Positions 1-9,114 of a stretch of DNA of 64,000 nucleotides are shown in pieces; positions within the stretch are counted from its first letter, which is position 1, and each line of letters starts with the position of its first letter. The stretch spans positions 248,001 to 312,000 of the forward strand of contig NZ_VUOS01000009.1 of NCBI RefSeq assembly GCF_009829325.1, read 5' to 3'. The position numbers were made by a program, and so were the translations under genes. The notes beneath the pieces are model-generated. The model saw only the letters and a program-made list of their open reading frames with translations, had not been told where the DNA came from and did no database searches. Origin of the DNA: Nocardia sp. CY41. Its GTDB lineage: Bacteria > Actinomycetota > Actinomycetes > Mycobacteriales > Mycobacteriaceae.

Positions 1-174
1 AGAACGCCGACGTCGCAGGCATTTTCATCCGGAAGTGACCGCTCAGCGCGGCGGATGGGCGGCAGGCCGGTCCGCCGCAACCGGCCGGTAGGGCCCCGAA
101 CAGCTCGCCACTCCCGTCGGCGTACGCCAGAATGAGAGTGCGAATACGAGCTCACACGACGATGGGTCTTCCAC

Positions 175-1389
175 GTGGCGCAGTTCCGCACCCTCACACA
201 GCAGCGGGTCGAACTGGAAAAAGAATGGGAGCGTTGGGCGACGGCTCCACGGGTGACATCCCGGCCCAGCGCCGCCGTCCTCCGCAACGAAGTAGCGCAA
301 TCGTGGCGGCGGTCGATGTACACCGTCGATCCCGGCACCACGGTCGCGCCCGCGGTGGACGACATCGGTGATCGCTGGGCGGCGTCCCCGCTCCGGGAAC
401 CGGTGACGGCGCTGGCGGGTGAACTGCGCGCCGTCACCGAGGACTCCGGCTACCTGGCCGTGGTCACCGACAGCGCGGGCACCGTCTTGTGGTCCTGCGG
501 CGACCGCACGTTGCGCAGGCAGGCCGAACGGGTCAATCTCGCCCCGGGCGGGTGCTGGGGCGAAAACCATATGGGCACCAACGGTTTGGCGCTGGCGCTG
601 CACACCGATCGCCCTGCGACGGTGTTCTCCGCCGAACATCTGGTCGCCGCTCTGCACGGCTGGGTCTGCTATTCCGCGCCGATCCACGGGCCGGACGGCA
701 GACAGGTCGGCGCGTTGGACCTGTCGAGTTCCTGGGAGCGCTCGCATCCCGCGGTGCTCACCTCGGTGCGCGCGCTGGTGACGGCGGTGGAGACGATGCT
801 GCGCACCGCCGCGCCCGTACCCACGCCGGGGATCCGGCTGGAATGCCTCGGCGCCGCACGCCTGGTGCGCGACGGGGTGCCACTGCCGCTGCCGCCTCGG
901 CAGTTGGAGATCCTCGCGCTGCTGGCGCTCCAGCCGGACGGCTTCACCCCCGAGCAATTGCACGCCGCCCTGTACGGCGACCGGTCGGTGTCCATCAGCA
1001 CGCTCAAAGCCGATGTCTCACATCTGCGCCGCGCGATCGGAGGCGACATCAGCAATCGCCGGTACGCGCTGACCGGTCCGGTCGCCTGCGATGCCGTCGA
1101 CCTGCTCGCCGCCGTCACCGCGGGCGACACCACCTCGGCGGTGTGGCTGTACCGGGGGCCGCTGCTGCCCGGATCCGAGGCGCCCGACGTGCTGCGGTGG
1201 CGCGACTACCTCGACGTAGGCGTGCGGACCGCCGTGCTCACCGGCGACCGGGCAGAGCACGCGGTCGCGTTCGGCGAACGCGCGCCCCGTGACATCGCGG
1301 TCCACGAGCACGCGCTGCGGTTGCTTCCGCCCGACGACGTGCGGCGGGCGGTAGTCGCGGCTCGGTTGCATACCGCGTTGCGCGACTAA
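175..1389 (+). CDS. GAF-domain transcriptional regulator
   Basis: This is a 404-residue cytoplasmic regulator. Residues about 60-210 form a GAF sensor domain; a GGCWGENHMGTNG stretch near 125-137 and a CYSAPIHGPDGR stretch near 163-174 are typical of the AcoR-like GAF proteins. The C-terminal half carries a winged-helix-like segment (about 240-300, LPPRQLEILALLALQPDGF) followed by an alpha-helical tail. There is no sigma-54 AAA domain, so it should act with ordinary sigma factors. The GTG start at 175 begins the conserved N-terminal helix; the longer antisense frame over this region is a shadow. A DUF779 gene and an aldehyde dehydrogenase follow, and regulators of this type are commonly found beside aldehyde dehydrogenases, so control of the dehydrogenase is inferred. 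The ligand is unknown. Confidence 0.8.
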   Translation: MAQFRTLTQQRVELEKEWERWATAPRVTSRPSAAVLRNEVAQSWRRSMYTVDPGTTVAPAVDDIGDRWAASPLREPVTALAGELRAVTEDSGYLAVVTDSAGTVLWSCGDRTLRRQAERVNLAPGGCWGENHMGTNGLALALHTDRPATVFSAEHLVAALHGWVCYSAPIHGPDGRQVGALDLSSSWERSHPAVLTSVRALVTAVETMLRTAAPVPTPGIRLECLGAARLVRDGVPLPLPPRQLEILALLALQPDGFTPEQLHAALYGDRSVSISTLKADVSHLRRAIGGDISNRRYALTGPVACDAVDLLAAVTAGDTTSAVWLYRGPLLPGSEAPDVLRWRDYLDVGVRTAVLTGDRAEHAVAFGERAPRDIAVHEHALRLLPPDDVRRAVVAARLHTALRD

Positions 1390-1564
1390 CGTTCTCACAC
1401 CAACCTCGCGCCAACCTCCGCCGACCATAGTGAGTCGGTCCGAGATACATCTGCGAGGAATCATGAGCTTTGCCAGACCGGGGCCGGGACTCCGGCATCG
1501 CCGACTACCCGACACACGCCGGCCACGTCATCCACGCCGGTCGGCCGACGCCGGAGCGCACCGG

Positions 1565-1945
1565 GTGGACATCACCGATCGCGCCAGAACCGCCTTGCGC
1601 CGCGTCATCCACCAGCACGGGGCCGTGCTGCTGCATCAGTCCGGCGGACACCGCGACAGCGGCGAGCCCCGCTGCCTGCCCATCCGGGAATCCCGGATCG
1701 ACGGCGCGGATGTCCTGCTCGGAAGTCTCCCCTGGCACACCGAGTTCTGGATCAGCGGTGAGCAATACGAGCACTGGAAGAACACCCACCTGACCGTCGA
1801 CGTGGCCGATGCGCCCGGCGGCTGCGCTTCGGACGCGCTGGAGGGTCTGCGATTCGTCCTCAGATCACGGCTGCTCACCGAGGAGGAAGCAGCGGCGCTG
1901 GCGGCCGGCGGGCCGCCGCGCACCGGAGCCGACCGGTTGGCGTGA
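1565..1945 (+). CDS. DUF779 family protein (aldehyde dehydrogenase associated)
   Basis: This is a small protein of about 126 residues in the DUF779 family, which usually sits next to acetaldehyde or other aldehyde dehydrogenases. Recognisable family blocks are HQSGG near residue 21, the DVLLG turn, EFWISGEQYEHWKNTHLTVDV in the middle and RFVLRSRLLTEEE at the end. The GTG at 1565 is chosen because the family match begins there and a GGAG lies about 8 bases upstream; an in-frame GTG at 1430 would add a 45-residue Arg/Pro-rich tail with no family similarity. The Cys-Cys pair that usually follows HQSGG reads His-Arg here, so a metal or redox role may be lost. The biochemical function is unknown. 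Confidence 0.75.
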   Translation: MDITDRARTALRRVIHQHGAVLLHQSGGHRDSGEPRCLPIRESRIDGADVLLGSLPWHTEFWISGEQYEHWKNTHLTVDVADAPGGCASDALEGLRFVLRSRLLTEEEAAALAAGGPPRTGADRLA

Positions 1946-2013
1946 CCCCTGCACGACCGAACCGGCGGATCGTCCGCCCGGGTGGGCACGACCACCCGGG
2001 CGGACGTCGTGCG

Positions 2014-3567
2014 TCAGCGTCCGGGCAGGAAACGCAGACTGCGGGCCACGGTCATCAGGAACGGCTGCCACCTGTCCTTCGGGTACAGCTTCGGCGCGTC
2101 CAGATTCATGAAGCGTGTGACCACGACCGTTTGCGGCTCGGTGAACTTGAGCAGACCGTCCGGACCGTGACGGCGCCCCACACCCGAGATGCCCATGCCG
2201 CCCATCGGGGCTCCGGTGGTGCCCCAGGCCGGCGCGTAGCCCTCGTCCACGCAGACCGTGCCCGCGCGCAGCCGCGCCGCGATCCGCTCGCCTTCGGACT
2301 TGCTCGCCGCCCATACCGAGGCGTTGAGGCCGTAGTCGGTGTCGTTGGCCAGGCGCACGGCCTCCTCGACGCTGTCGACCGGATAGATCGACACCAGCGG
2401 GCCGAAGGTCTCGTCGCGACCGCATTCCATCTCATCGGTCACGTCGGCGAGCACGGTCGGCTCGAAGAACAGCGGACCCAGATCCGGCCGGGCGGTGCCA
2501 CCGGTGAGCACCTTCGCTCCCTTCGAGGTGGCGTCCGCGACGTGCTTGGACACCGTCTCCAGTTGCGCTTCGGAGATGAGGCTGCCGATGTCGGTCGAAT
2601 AGTCGTAGGCGGCGCCGAGTTTCGCCGCGTTCACCGCGGACACGAATTTCTCGGTGAACGCCGCGGCGACCGCGCGCTCCACATACAGCCGCTCGATCGA
2701 GATGCACAGTTGCCCGGCGTTGGAGAAGCAGGCGCGCACGGCCGCCTTTGCCGCTTTGTCCAAGTCTGCGCCCGCGGTGACGATCATCGGGTTCTTCCCG
2801 CCGAGTTCGGCGGAGAAGCCGATCAGCCTGCGGCCACACTGCTCGGCCAGGGTGCGGCCGGTCGCCGAGGAACCGGTGAACATCAGATAATCGCAGTCCT
2901 CGACGATCGCGGTGCCGACCACATTGCCCGGGCCGGGGACGACCGCGAGCAGCTCGCGCGGCAGACCTGCCCGGTAGAGCAACTCGGCGCCGGCCAGCGT
3001 GGAGAACGGGGTCTGGCTGTCGGGCTTGACCACCACGGCGTTGCCCGCGATGAGCGCCGGGATGGAATCGCCGATCGACAGCAGCAGCGGATAGTTCCAC
3101 GGCGCGATGACACCGACCACGCCTTTGGGCTGGTACCGGACGGACGCGCGGTTGAGCACGGGGAACGCGCCCGGTACGCGGTGAGTGCCCAGCAGGCTCG
3201 GTGCGATCCTGGCGAAATACCGGGCCGCGAACATCAGCCCCATGATCTCTTCCTGAGCCGCCCAGCGCGCCTTGCCGGTCTCGGCTTGCACCACGTCCAT
3301 CAGGAATTCGCGATGCTCGACCACCAGCGCGCGGTACCGATTCAGCACGGCGGCGCGTTCGGCCACCGGCCGGGCCGCCCAGCGCTCCTGCGCGGCTCTG
3401 GCCTTGGCGAAGGCGGCAGCGACGTCGGCCGCGGTGCCGACCGGCACGCTGCCCAGCGGGTTCCCGGTGAACGTCTCGGTGATCGTCCTGCGCTGACGGT
3501 CGGCGGGCGCCTCGATCGCGGCCAGCGCGCTGAGACGGTCGAATACATCGGCTTCCGGCGCGGGCAT
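2014..3567 (-). CDS. gabD2: Succinate-semialdehyde dehydrogenase (GabD2-type)
   Basis: This 517-residue NAD(P)-dependent aldehyde dehydrogenase oxidises succinate semialdehyde or a related aldehyde to the acid in the cytoplasm. The full ALDH fold is present: the VVGVIAPWNYPLLL cofactor-entry block, the FTGSSATGR nucleotide loop, the general base in ELGGKNP and the catalytic cysteine in NAGQLCIS. Length and sequence style match the GabD2 group of mycobacteria and Nocardia. The gene faces the DUF779 gene tail to tail, with 68 bases between the stop codons. Exact substrate specificity cannot be read from sequence; a general aldehyde dehydrogenase is the alternative. Confidence 0.85.
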   Translation of the reverse strand: MPAPEADVFDRLSALAAIEAPADRQRRTITETFTGNPLGSVPVGTAADVAAAFAKARAAQERWAARPVAERAAVLNRYRALVVEHREFLMDVVQAETGKARWAAQEEIMGLMFAARYFARIAPSLLGTHRVPGAFPVLNRASVRYQPKGVVGVIAPWNYPLLLSIGDSIPALIAGNAVVVKPDSQTPFSTLAGAELLYRAGLPRELLAVVPGPGNVVGTAIVEDCDYLMFTGSSATGRTLAEQCGRRLIGFSAELGGKNPMIVTAGADLDKAAKAAVRACFSNAGQLCISIERLYVERAVAAAFTEKFVSAVNAAKLGAAYDYSTDIGSLISEAQLETVSKHVADATSKGAKVLTGGTARPDLGPLFFEPTVLADVTDEMECGRDETFGPLVSIYPVDSVEEAVRLANDTDYGLNASVWAASKSEGERIAARLRAGTVCVDEGYAPAWGTTGAPMGGMGISGVGRRHGPDGLLKFTEPQTVVVTRFMNLDAPKLYPKDRWQPFLMTVARSLRFLPGR

Positions 3568-3823
3568 CGTTGCCTCCTACTTGTGAGTAACCGAGGGATA
3601 CACACAATCTACGCCGCATGCGGCGCGCTCTGAACCGGCCACGGGATGATTTCCCGCGCCGCGCGCCCTCCGCGCCCGCACAGGTCAGCCGCAGCGGCGC
3701 GGTCGAGTTAGAGTTATGCACTGCGGCAATCAATTTCGGCGCGGCTTCGCCGGCTCACACGAACGGACGTGAAGTCAAATCGAGTCCCGCTCACCGGGAC
3801 AGGGCGGCCGGATCGCCCGGTTC

Positions 3824-6196
3824 GTGGATTACGTTGTGCCGATGTTCAGAGCGAGGCTCGGGGTCCGCACCCGGATTCTGGCGATCGCGCTCATCCCGAG
3901 CCTGACTCTGCTTGTCGTCGGTGTGGGTGCTACGAGCTATCTGGTCGCGGAGGGGACCAAAGCCAAGGACTGGGCGGCCGAGAACCAGAAGGCCATCCCC
4001 TCGACCAGGGAGATGATGGAGGCGGTCCAGCAGGAACGCCACCTGACGCTCGCGCAAATGTCCGGCGACGGCACCGCGGCGACCGCGCTCGGCGCCGCGC
4101 GCATGCGTCTGGACGGGGCGCTGCGCGGCCTGATCCAGGCCTCCGAAGGCATCCGCGACGTCGACGACTCCAAGCTCGGCGACAACGTCGCCAACTTCAC
4201 CACCCTCACCCAGAACATGAGCGCCGTGCGCGGCGGCGTCGACGCCGCCGCGCTGCCGCCCGCGGACGCGTACATGTTCTACAACCGCCTGCTCGACGTC
4301 ATCTCCGTGGGCACCAAGGTCGCCGAGCAGACCGCGCCGTACACCGAGATCGGCGTCCGGATCGCCACCGGCATGCGGCTGTTCAACGCCACCGAGGCGA
4401 TGGCACGCAGCAACGCGCTGGGCGGCCTGTACATCGACGGCCCCACACCCCCGGCCATCCCCGCCGAGGAGTACATCCGCCAGATCGGCTTCTACCACAG
4501 CGAGATCGCCGCGCTCGGCGCCGAGTTGGAAGGCGCGGAGCAGCGTCACCTGCAGACGCTCATCGCGAGTCCGGCCTGGCAGCAGCTCACCACCATGGAG
4601 AACGCCGTCGTCCAGCGCGCCGTGGCATCCGCTCAGCCGCCCTCGACCGGATCGAGCACATCCGGCAACGGTGCGCGAGCGTCGAGCCCGCCACCGCTGC
4701 CGCTGCCGCTGAGCACGCAGGAATGGCACAGCGCCGCCGCCGAGGTCAACCGCGGCTTGATCGACGCCTGGACCACGCACAACCGGGCCTCGCAGAAACT
4801 CGCGGAGGACAAGGCCGCCGCGGCCGCGACCAGATCCGCGTTCGCGGGCGGCGGCGTGCTGGTGGTCAGCGTGCTGGCGTTCCTCATCGCGGTGATCATC
4901 GCCAACCGCGTCATCCGCCGGTTGAAGCGGCTGCGTGGGCAGACGCTGGCCCTGGCCGACGAACGGCTGCCGGACATGATGCGCAGACTGCGCGACGGCG
5001 AAACCGTCGACCCCGCGGCCGAATCCTCCGTTCTGGACTACGGCAGCGACGAGATCGGCCAGGTGGCCAAGGCGTTCCAGCACGCGCATTCCGCGGCCGT
5101 CGCCGCGGCGGTGGCCGAGGCCCGCACCCGGGAAGGCGTGAAGGCGGTCTTCCTGAACATCGCGCACCGCAGCCAGATCGTGGTGCACCGGCAGCTGGAG
5201 ATCCTGGACGAAGCCGAGCAGCGACAGGAGGATCCGGTCCTGCTCGACACCCTGTTCCGGCTCGATCACCTCGCGACGCGGGAACGGCGCAACGCCGAGA
5301 ACCTCACCATCCTCGGCGGCGGCAAACCGGGCAGGCAGTGGCGCAACCCGGTCCCGCTGGTCGACCTCGTGCGCAGCGCCGTCGGCGAGACCCTCGACTA
5401 CGTCCGGGTCCGGGTGGCCCGGCTGCCCGAGGTCCGCGTGCTCGGCACCGTGGTCGCCGACCTCATCCATCTGCTCGCCGAACTGGTGGACAACGCCACC
5501 TCCTTCTCGCCGCCGCAGTCGCGAGTCGAGGTCTCCGGCAACGTGGTCGGCAAGGGCGTCGTGGTCGAGATCGCCGACCAGGGCATGGGCATGTCCGAAG
5601 TAGACCAGGCCACGATGAACGAGACGCTGCGCAATCCACCGGATTTCGGAGTGGCGGCGCTGTCGGCGGATTCGCGGCTGGGGTTGTTCGTGGTCGCGCA
5701 GCTGGCCGCGCGCCACGGCATCGCGGTGCGGCTGTCGGACTCCGACTACGGCGGCATCAAGGCCATCGTGCTGATTCCGTCCGCGCTCATCGCGACCGAT
5801 TCCGATGCACCGCAGACACCGGCGGAGCTCACCGATCCCGGCCGTCGTGGCAGGCTCATCGGCGGCTCCGCGGTCGCAGCGGAGACGGAGACCGCCGTGC
5901 AGACCGCGCCGTCGTCCGTCGCGACGCTGCCGGCCGAAGCCGCCACGCCCGCGCGCTACGGACCACGCCCGTATACCGAGGCGCCGATGCAACCGGGCCC
6001 CGACGGCCGCCCGGCGCTGCCTCGGCGCAATCGACAGACCAACCTCGCACCGCAATTGGCGCAGCCGGTCCAGGAGCAGGCCGCCTCCGTGCAGCCGCCA
6101 CGCTCCGCCGAGCAGGCCCGCGATCTGATGTCCGCCATCGAGAACGGGACCAGACAGGGCCGTCGCGCCGTCATCTCCGACGAACAGGAAGGCTAG
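3824..6196 (+). CDS. cvnA: Conservon sensor histidine kinase-like ATPase with NIT domain (CvnA)
   Basis: This 790-residue membrane protein is the sensor of a conservon. A membrane helix at about 19-41 is followed by an extracytoplasmic nitrate/sulfonate-sensing (NIT) type region (about 45-330, with an EAVQQERHLTLAQMSGD helix). A Ser/Pro/Gly linker, a second membrane helix near 345-367 and a HAMP-like linker come next. The degenerate dimerisation segment (HRSQIVVHRQLEILDE ... LDHLATRERRNAENL) precedes a HATPase_c domain with N-box LLAELVDNATSFSPP and G1 box IADQGMGM. The last 150 residues are disordered and Pro/Ala-rich. GTG 3824 opens the frame, but ATG 3842 is equally plausible; neither has a clear ribosome binding site. 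The gene heads cvnB-C-D with a 2-base gap. Confidence 0.85.
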   Translation: MDYVVPMFRARLGVRTRILAIALIPSLTLLVVGVGATSYLVAEGTKAKDWAAENQKAIPSTREMMEAVQQERHLTLAQMSGDGTAATALGAARMRLDGALRGLIQASEGIRDVDDSKLGDNVANFTTLTQNMSAVRGGVDAAALPPADAYMFYNRLLDVISVGTKVAEQTAPYTEIGVRIATGMRLFNATEAMARSNALGGLYIDGPTPPAIPAEEYIRQIGFYHSEIAALGAELEGAEQRHLQTLIASPAWQQLTTMENAVVQRAVASAQPPSTGSSTSGNGARASSPPPLPLPLSTQEWHSAAAEVNRGLIDAWTTHNRASQKLAEDKAAAAATRSAFAGGGVLVVSVLAFLIAVIIANRVIRRLKRLRGQTLALADERLPDMMRRLRDGETVDPAAESSVLDYGSDEIGQVAKAFQHAHSAAVAAAVAEARTREGVKAVFLNIAHRSQIVVHRQLEILDEAEQRQEDPVLLDTLFRLDHLATRERRNAENLTILGGGKPGRQWRNPVPLVDLVRSAVGETLDYVRVRVARLPEVRVLGTVVADLIHLLAELVDNATSFSPPQSRVEVSGNVVGKGVVVEIADQGMGMSEVDQATMNETLRNPPDFGVAALSADSRLGLFVVAQLAARHGIAVRLSDSDYGGIKAIVLIPSALIATDSDAPQTPAELTDPGRRGRLIGGSAVAAETETAVQTAPSSVATLPAEAATPARYGPRPYTEAPMQPGPDGRPALPRRNRQTNLAPQLAQPVQEQAASVQPPRSAEQARDLMSAIENGTRQGRRAVISDEQEG

Positions 6197-6198
6197 GG

Positions 6199-6612
6199 GT
6201 GTCCGCTTCTCCAGCAGGTGATCTGAATTGGCTGCTCGACGATCTCGTCGACCGGCTGGCCGGCGTGCGCCACGCGGTGGTGCTGTCCACCGACGGGCTA
6301 CTACTGGGTCGTTCCAGCGGTATGAGCCGCGAGGACGCCGAACACTTCGGCGCGATGTCCTCGGCGCTCTACGGGCTGGCGCGCAGCGCGGGCAACCGAT
6401 TCGACGGCGGCGGCGTCCGGCAGGCGGTCATCGAACTCGACCGCGCGGTGCTGTTCGTGACCTCCGCGGGCGACAACGCCTGCCTGGCACTGCAAGCCGC
6501 CGAATCGGCCAACCTCGGCATGGTGGCCTACGAGATGAACCTGACCGTCCAGCGGGTCGGCAACTACCTGTCCACGACTGCCCGGCAAGACCTCGTCGGA
6601 CAGGTCGAGTAA
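6199..6612 (+). CDS. cvnB: Roadblock/LC7 domain protein (CvnB)
   Basis: This 137-residue cytoplasmic protein is made almost entirely of one roadblock/LC7 domain. Such proteins dimerise and act as regulators or scaffolds for the small GTPase of a conservon. Typical blocks are LVDRLAGVRHAVVLSTDGLL near the N-terminus and NLGMVAYEMNLTVQRVG near the C-terminus. The GTG start at 6199 lies two bases after the cvnA stop, so translation is probably coupled. The longer open frame through this region is an artefact of running in the same frame behind cvnA. Confidence 0.88.
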   Translation: MSASPAGDLNWLLDDLVDRLAGVRHAVVLSTDGLLLGRSSGMSREDAEHFGAMSSALYGLARSAGNRFDGGGVRQAVIELDRAVLFVTSAGDNACLALQAAESANLGMVAYEMNLTVQRVGNYLSTTARQDLVGQVE

Positions 6613-6620
6613 GTCCTGCC

Positions 6621-6995
6621 ATGACCCATCCGCGTGAGCCCTGGTTCGACGAGGCGGCCGGACCGCTGGTGCGTCCTTACGCGCTCACGCGCGGGCGCAC
6701 CGCGGGTGCCGGACCCGAACTGGATATGCTCACCACCGTGATCGCGGACACCTCCGCGCCCACGTTGCGACGCAGCGAACCCGAGTACTCCGATATCCTT
6801 CGGCTGTGCCGGGTTTCACAGACCGTCGCCGAACTCTCCGCACAGTTGCGTTTGCCGCTGGCGGTGACGAAGATCCTCGTCGGTGACCTGATCGGCGACG
6901 GGCAACTGATTTTCCGTGCTCCCGTTCCGACGGAGGCCGGACCCGATGACCTCAACATATTGCGAGCGGTACTGGATGGAATCCGAAAACTTTGA
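6621..6995 (+). CDS. cvnC: DUF742 protein (CvnC)
   Basis: This 124-residue DUF742 protein is the third conservon component. After a short acidic N-terminus it has the family signature GPLVRPYALTRGRT, then a winged-helix-like core (SDILRLCRVSQTVAELSAQL, LPLAVTKILVGDLIGDGQL). The C-terminal DDLNILRAVLDGIRKL is also typical. It is thought to link the roadblock protein and the GTPase, and the winged-helix fold leaves DNA binding possible. ATG 6621 lies eight bases after cvnB. Its 3' end overlaps the start of cvnD. Confidence 0.88.
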   Translation: MTHPREPWFDEAAGPLVRPYALTRGRTAGAGPELDMLTTVIADTSAPTLRRSEPEYSDILRLCRVSQTVAELSAQLRLPLAVTKILVGDLIGDGQLIFRAPVPTEAGPDDLNILRAVLDGIRKL

Positions 6996-7575
6996 CCCGA
7001 GCGGCACACCACAGCTGGCCGCGTCGGTCAAGATCCTCGTCGCCGGCGGGTTCGGCGTCGGCAAGACCACGATGGTCTCGGCGATCAGCGAGGTCGCGCC
7101 CTTGCGCACCGAGGAGCTGATCACCGAGGTGAGCACCGGCATCGACGATCTGTCGGGCGTCGAGCAGAAGTCCACCACCACGGTCGCTCTGGACTTCGGC
7201 AGGCTCACCATCGATCGCGACTTGGTGCTGTACCTGTTCGGCACACCCGGGCAGGACCGGTTCTGGTTCCTCTGGGACGAACTGGCGCGCGGCGCACTCG
7301 GCGCCGTCGTGCTGGCCGACACCCGCAGGCTGGGCAATTCCTTCGCGGCCGTGGACTTCTTCGAGCGGCGCGGTCTGCCGTTCATGGTGGGTGTCAACTG
7401 CTTCGACGGCGCACCGCGCTACACCGTCGACGAAGTGCGCGACGCGCTCGACCTCGACTCGGTCACCCCCGTCATGCCCTGCGATGCGCGCGACCGCAGC
7501 TCCTGCAAAGACGTGCTGCTCACCCTCGTGGAGCACCTGATCCAGCGGGCGCAGCGCGCACACGCCACCACCTGA
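6946..7575 (+). CDS. cvnD: Conservon small GTPase (CvnD)
   Basis: This is an Ras-like small GTPase, the output component of the conservon. It has a P-loop GGFGVGKTT near residue 35, a switch II variant LFGTPGQDRFWFLW and a guanine-specificity-like VNCFDG. The start at ATG 6946 (209 residues) is favoured by a GGAGG nine bases upstream. ATG 6976 (199 residues) gives the more usual N-terminus and cannot be excluded. Either start overlaps the end of cvnC, which implies translational coupling. GTPases of this type may localise to the membrane through the sensor complex. Confidence 0.88.
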   Translation: MTSTYCERYWMESENFDPSGTPQLAASVKILVAGGFGVGKTTMVSAISEVAPLRTEELITEVSTGIDDLSGVEQKSTTTVALDFGRLTIDRDLVLYLFGTPGQDRFWFLWDELARGALGAVVLADTRRLGNSFAAVDFFERRGLPFMVGVNCFDGAPRYTVDEVRDALDLDSVTPVMPCDARDRSSCKDVLLTLVEHLIQRAQRAHATT

Positions 7576-7600
7576 GCGCGCCGTCCCCGCTCGCGGCGCC

Positions 7601-7621
7601 GCCCGCTGGGCTTCGGCGGGC
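7601..7621. terminator. Hairpin between convergent genes
   Basis: GCCCGC at 7601-7606 pairs with GCGGGC at 7616-7621 around a 9-base loop. It lies just after the cvnD stop and directly before the stop of the opposing membrane-protein gene, so it could end both transcripts. There is no T-run, which is usual for actinomycete terminators. Confidence 0.45.
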
Positions 7622-7622
7622 C

Positions 7623-8120
7623 TCACGCCTGCCGCAGCCAGGCCACGAAGAGAAGCACGCCGCCCGCGACGAGCGCGACCGCGACCGGAGCGGGCCACCG
7701 TGGCCCCTTCCGGCCGAGCAGCCCGCGGGTGAGCCGCAACTGGAACACGCCCAGCCCGGCCAGAATCAGCAGCCACACCGGCAGCAGACCGACGCCCAGC
7801 GCCGCGTGCACCGCCCAGGCGCCCGCCAAACTGGGCCCACCCCAGGATCCATCCAGGTTGTCGCCGGCGACGAGCGGGAAACAGACACCGCGGAACGCGG
7901 CGACGATCGCGAGGAACGCCAGGAACCAGGCCAGCAGGCCCACCCCGCCGCTGAGCACCGAGTGCGACACCGAGCGCAGAGCCGAGAATTTATGCGGCAG
8001 AACGGATTCGCCGAGCATTCGCCGCGGCGCGCGCAGCCGGGTCGGAATCCGCCGCGCCGCCAGCGGCAGCGCCCGCAGGGCATAGGCGGCATAGCGCAGG
8101 AGTGCCCGAAGCCACGACAT
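7623..8120 (-). CDS. Small integral membrane protein
   Basis: This is a 165-residue protein of unknown function. The N-terminal 45 residues are Arg-rich and cytoplasmic-looking. Three hydrophobic segments follow: GGVGLLAWFLAFLAIVAAF near 60-78, a helix near 105-125 containing LLPVWLLILAGLG, and PVAVALVAGGVLLFVAWL at the C-terminus. The ATG at 8120 is the first start in the coding frame and is 32 bases downstream of the Nudix gene, so the two may be co-transcribed. No recognised family. Confidence 0.65.
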   Translation of the reverse strand: MSWLRALLRYAAYALRALPLAARRIPTRLRAPRRMLGESVLPHKFSALRSVSHSVLSGGVGLLAWFLAFLAIVAAFRGVCFPLVAGDNLDGSWGGPSLAGAWAVHAALGVGLLPVWLLILAGLGVFQLRLTRGLLGRKGPRWPAPVAVALVAGGVLLFVAWLRQA

Positions 8121-8152
8121 ACCACCGACGGTAGCGCTGTCCGGTCCGCGAT

Positions 8153-8566
8153 TCACCGTAGCAAGCCCGCGTCCACCAGATCGTCGAACAGCAACTGATC
8201 GACCGGTGGGACGAGAGCGCGGTCGGCGTAGCAGAACCACGCGACCTCCTCGATTTCGCTGCTCGCTGCCAGTGTTCCGCGGTAATCCGCGGTGTAGCAA
8301 CTCATCCGCACCACTGCACCGTCCGCCGGGCCGTGCGACGCCTCGTAGGTGCCCACGTGCGCGGCGGTTTCCGGCAACAGCGCGACGGTGAGCTCTTCCT
8401 CGATCTCGCGCAGCAGAGTCTGCAGATCGGTCTCGCCGCCCTCGCGCTTGCCGCCCGGGATGTAGAAGACGTCCTTGCCGCGTGGTCTGGCGCAGAGGAT
8501 TCGTCCGTCCTCGATGCGCACCCATGCCACCGTGTCGATCAGTTGCCGCACTCGCCCGTCCGCCAC
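8153..8566 (-). CDS. Nudix hydrolase
   Basis: This 137-residue single-domain Nudix hydrolase cleaves a nucleoside-diphosphate-linked substrate in the cytoplasm. The Nudix box is GGKREGGE followed by REIEEELT at about residues 38-60. All metal-binding glutamates are present; the usual Gly after EE-x is replaced by Thr. The ATG at 8566 starts a typical short N-terminal strand (VDTVAWVRIEDG type). The sequence does not decide whether the substrate is an oxidised nucleotide, a sugar nucleotide or a coenzyme. Confidence 0.85.
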   Translation of the reverse strand: MADGRVRQLIDTVAWVRIEDGRILCARPRGKDVFYIPGGKREGGETDLQTLLREIEEELTVALLPETAAHVGTYEASHGPADGAVVRMSCYTADYRGTLAASSEIEEVAWFCYADRALVPPVDQLLFDDLVDAGLLR

Positions 8567-8624
8567 CGCCGCAGCCTATCGCCGCGCGGCGGCGATCGCG
8601 GAACCGGCCGCGCCCGCGGCCGCC

Positions 8625-9098
8625 TCAGCCCGAGGGCAGGAGGGCAGGATCCTTGGCACCGGGACCGAGTACGGGACGCAGGTCGCGCGGCGCGACGCGT
8701 TCACCGCACTCGGAGCACACCGGCTCGATGGTCGCGAGGTTTCCGCACGTGGTGTGCACGATCTGCACCGGCGGGCCGTCCGGGGCGGACCATTCGTCGC
8801 CCCACTGACGCATCGCGGTGACGACCAGCCACAGCGAACGGCCTTTCGTGGTGAGCCGGTAGTCGTAGCGAACCGGGTTGTCCTGATAGGGCTCACGGCT
8901 CAGCACCCCGTGCTCGACCAGATGCTCGAGGCGCTGCGTGAGCACATTGCGGGCGATTCCGAGGCGGGCGCGGAAGTCGTCGAAGCGCGTCACGCCGAAC
9001 AGAGCGTCGCGCACGATCAGCAGCGTCCACCACTCCCCGACCACCTCGAGGCACTGGGCCAGCGAGCAGTTCATCTCCTCGAAGCTCGTCCTGCGCAT
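8625..9098 (-). CDS. HxlR-family transcriptional regulator
   Basis: This is a winged-helix HxlR-type regulator of about 157 residues. The diagnostic N-terminal block CSLAQCLEVVGEWWTLLIVRD is followed by FDDFRARLGIARNVLTQRLEHL and YRLTTKGRSL. A second pair of cysteines near the C-terminus (CSECG) resembles a small zinc knuckle and is shared by a subset of the family. Start 9098 is preferred over the 9161 frame opening, because the longer version would run across the operator and into the divergent gene. It is divergent from a thioesterase and an MFS exporter and very likely represses or activates them through the palindrome between. Confidence 0.85.
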   Translation of the reverse strand: MRRTSFEEMNCSLAQCLEVVGEWWTLLIVRDALFGVTRFDDFRARLGIARNVLTQRLEHLVEHGVLSREPYQDNPVRYDYRLTTKGRSLWLVVTAMRQWGDEWSAPDGPPVQIVHTTCGNLATIEPVCSECGERVAPRDLRPVLGPGAKDPALLPSG

Positions 9099-9114
9099 AG
9101 TCGTCAGCATAGTC

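Noticed and set aside
43..963. Long minus-strand open frame over the GAF regulator
   Set aside because: It is antisense to a well-supported gene and is low-complexity Arg/Gly sequence with no fold.
1942..3633. Large plus-strand open frame opposite gabD2
   Set aside because: Third-position GC in high-GC DNA opens such shadow frames; the minus-strand protein has all ALDH motifs.
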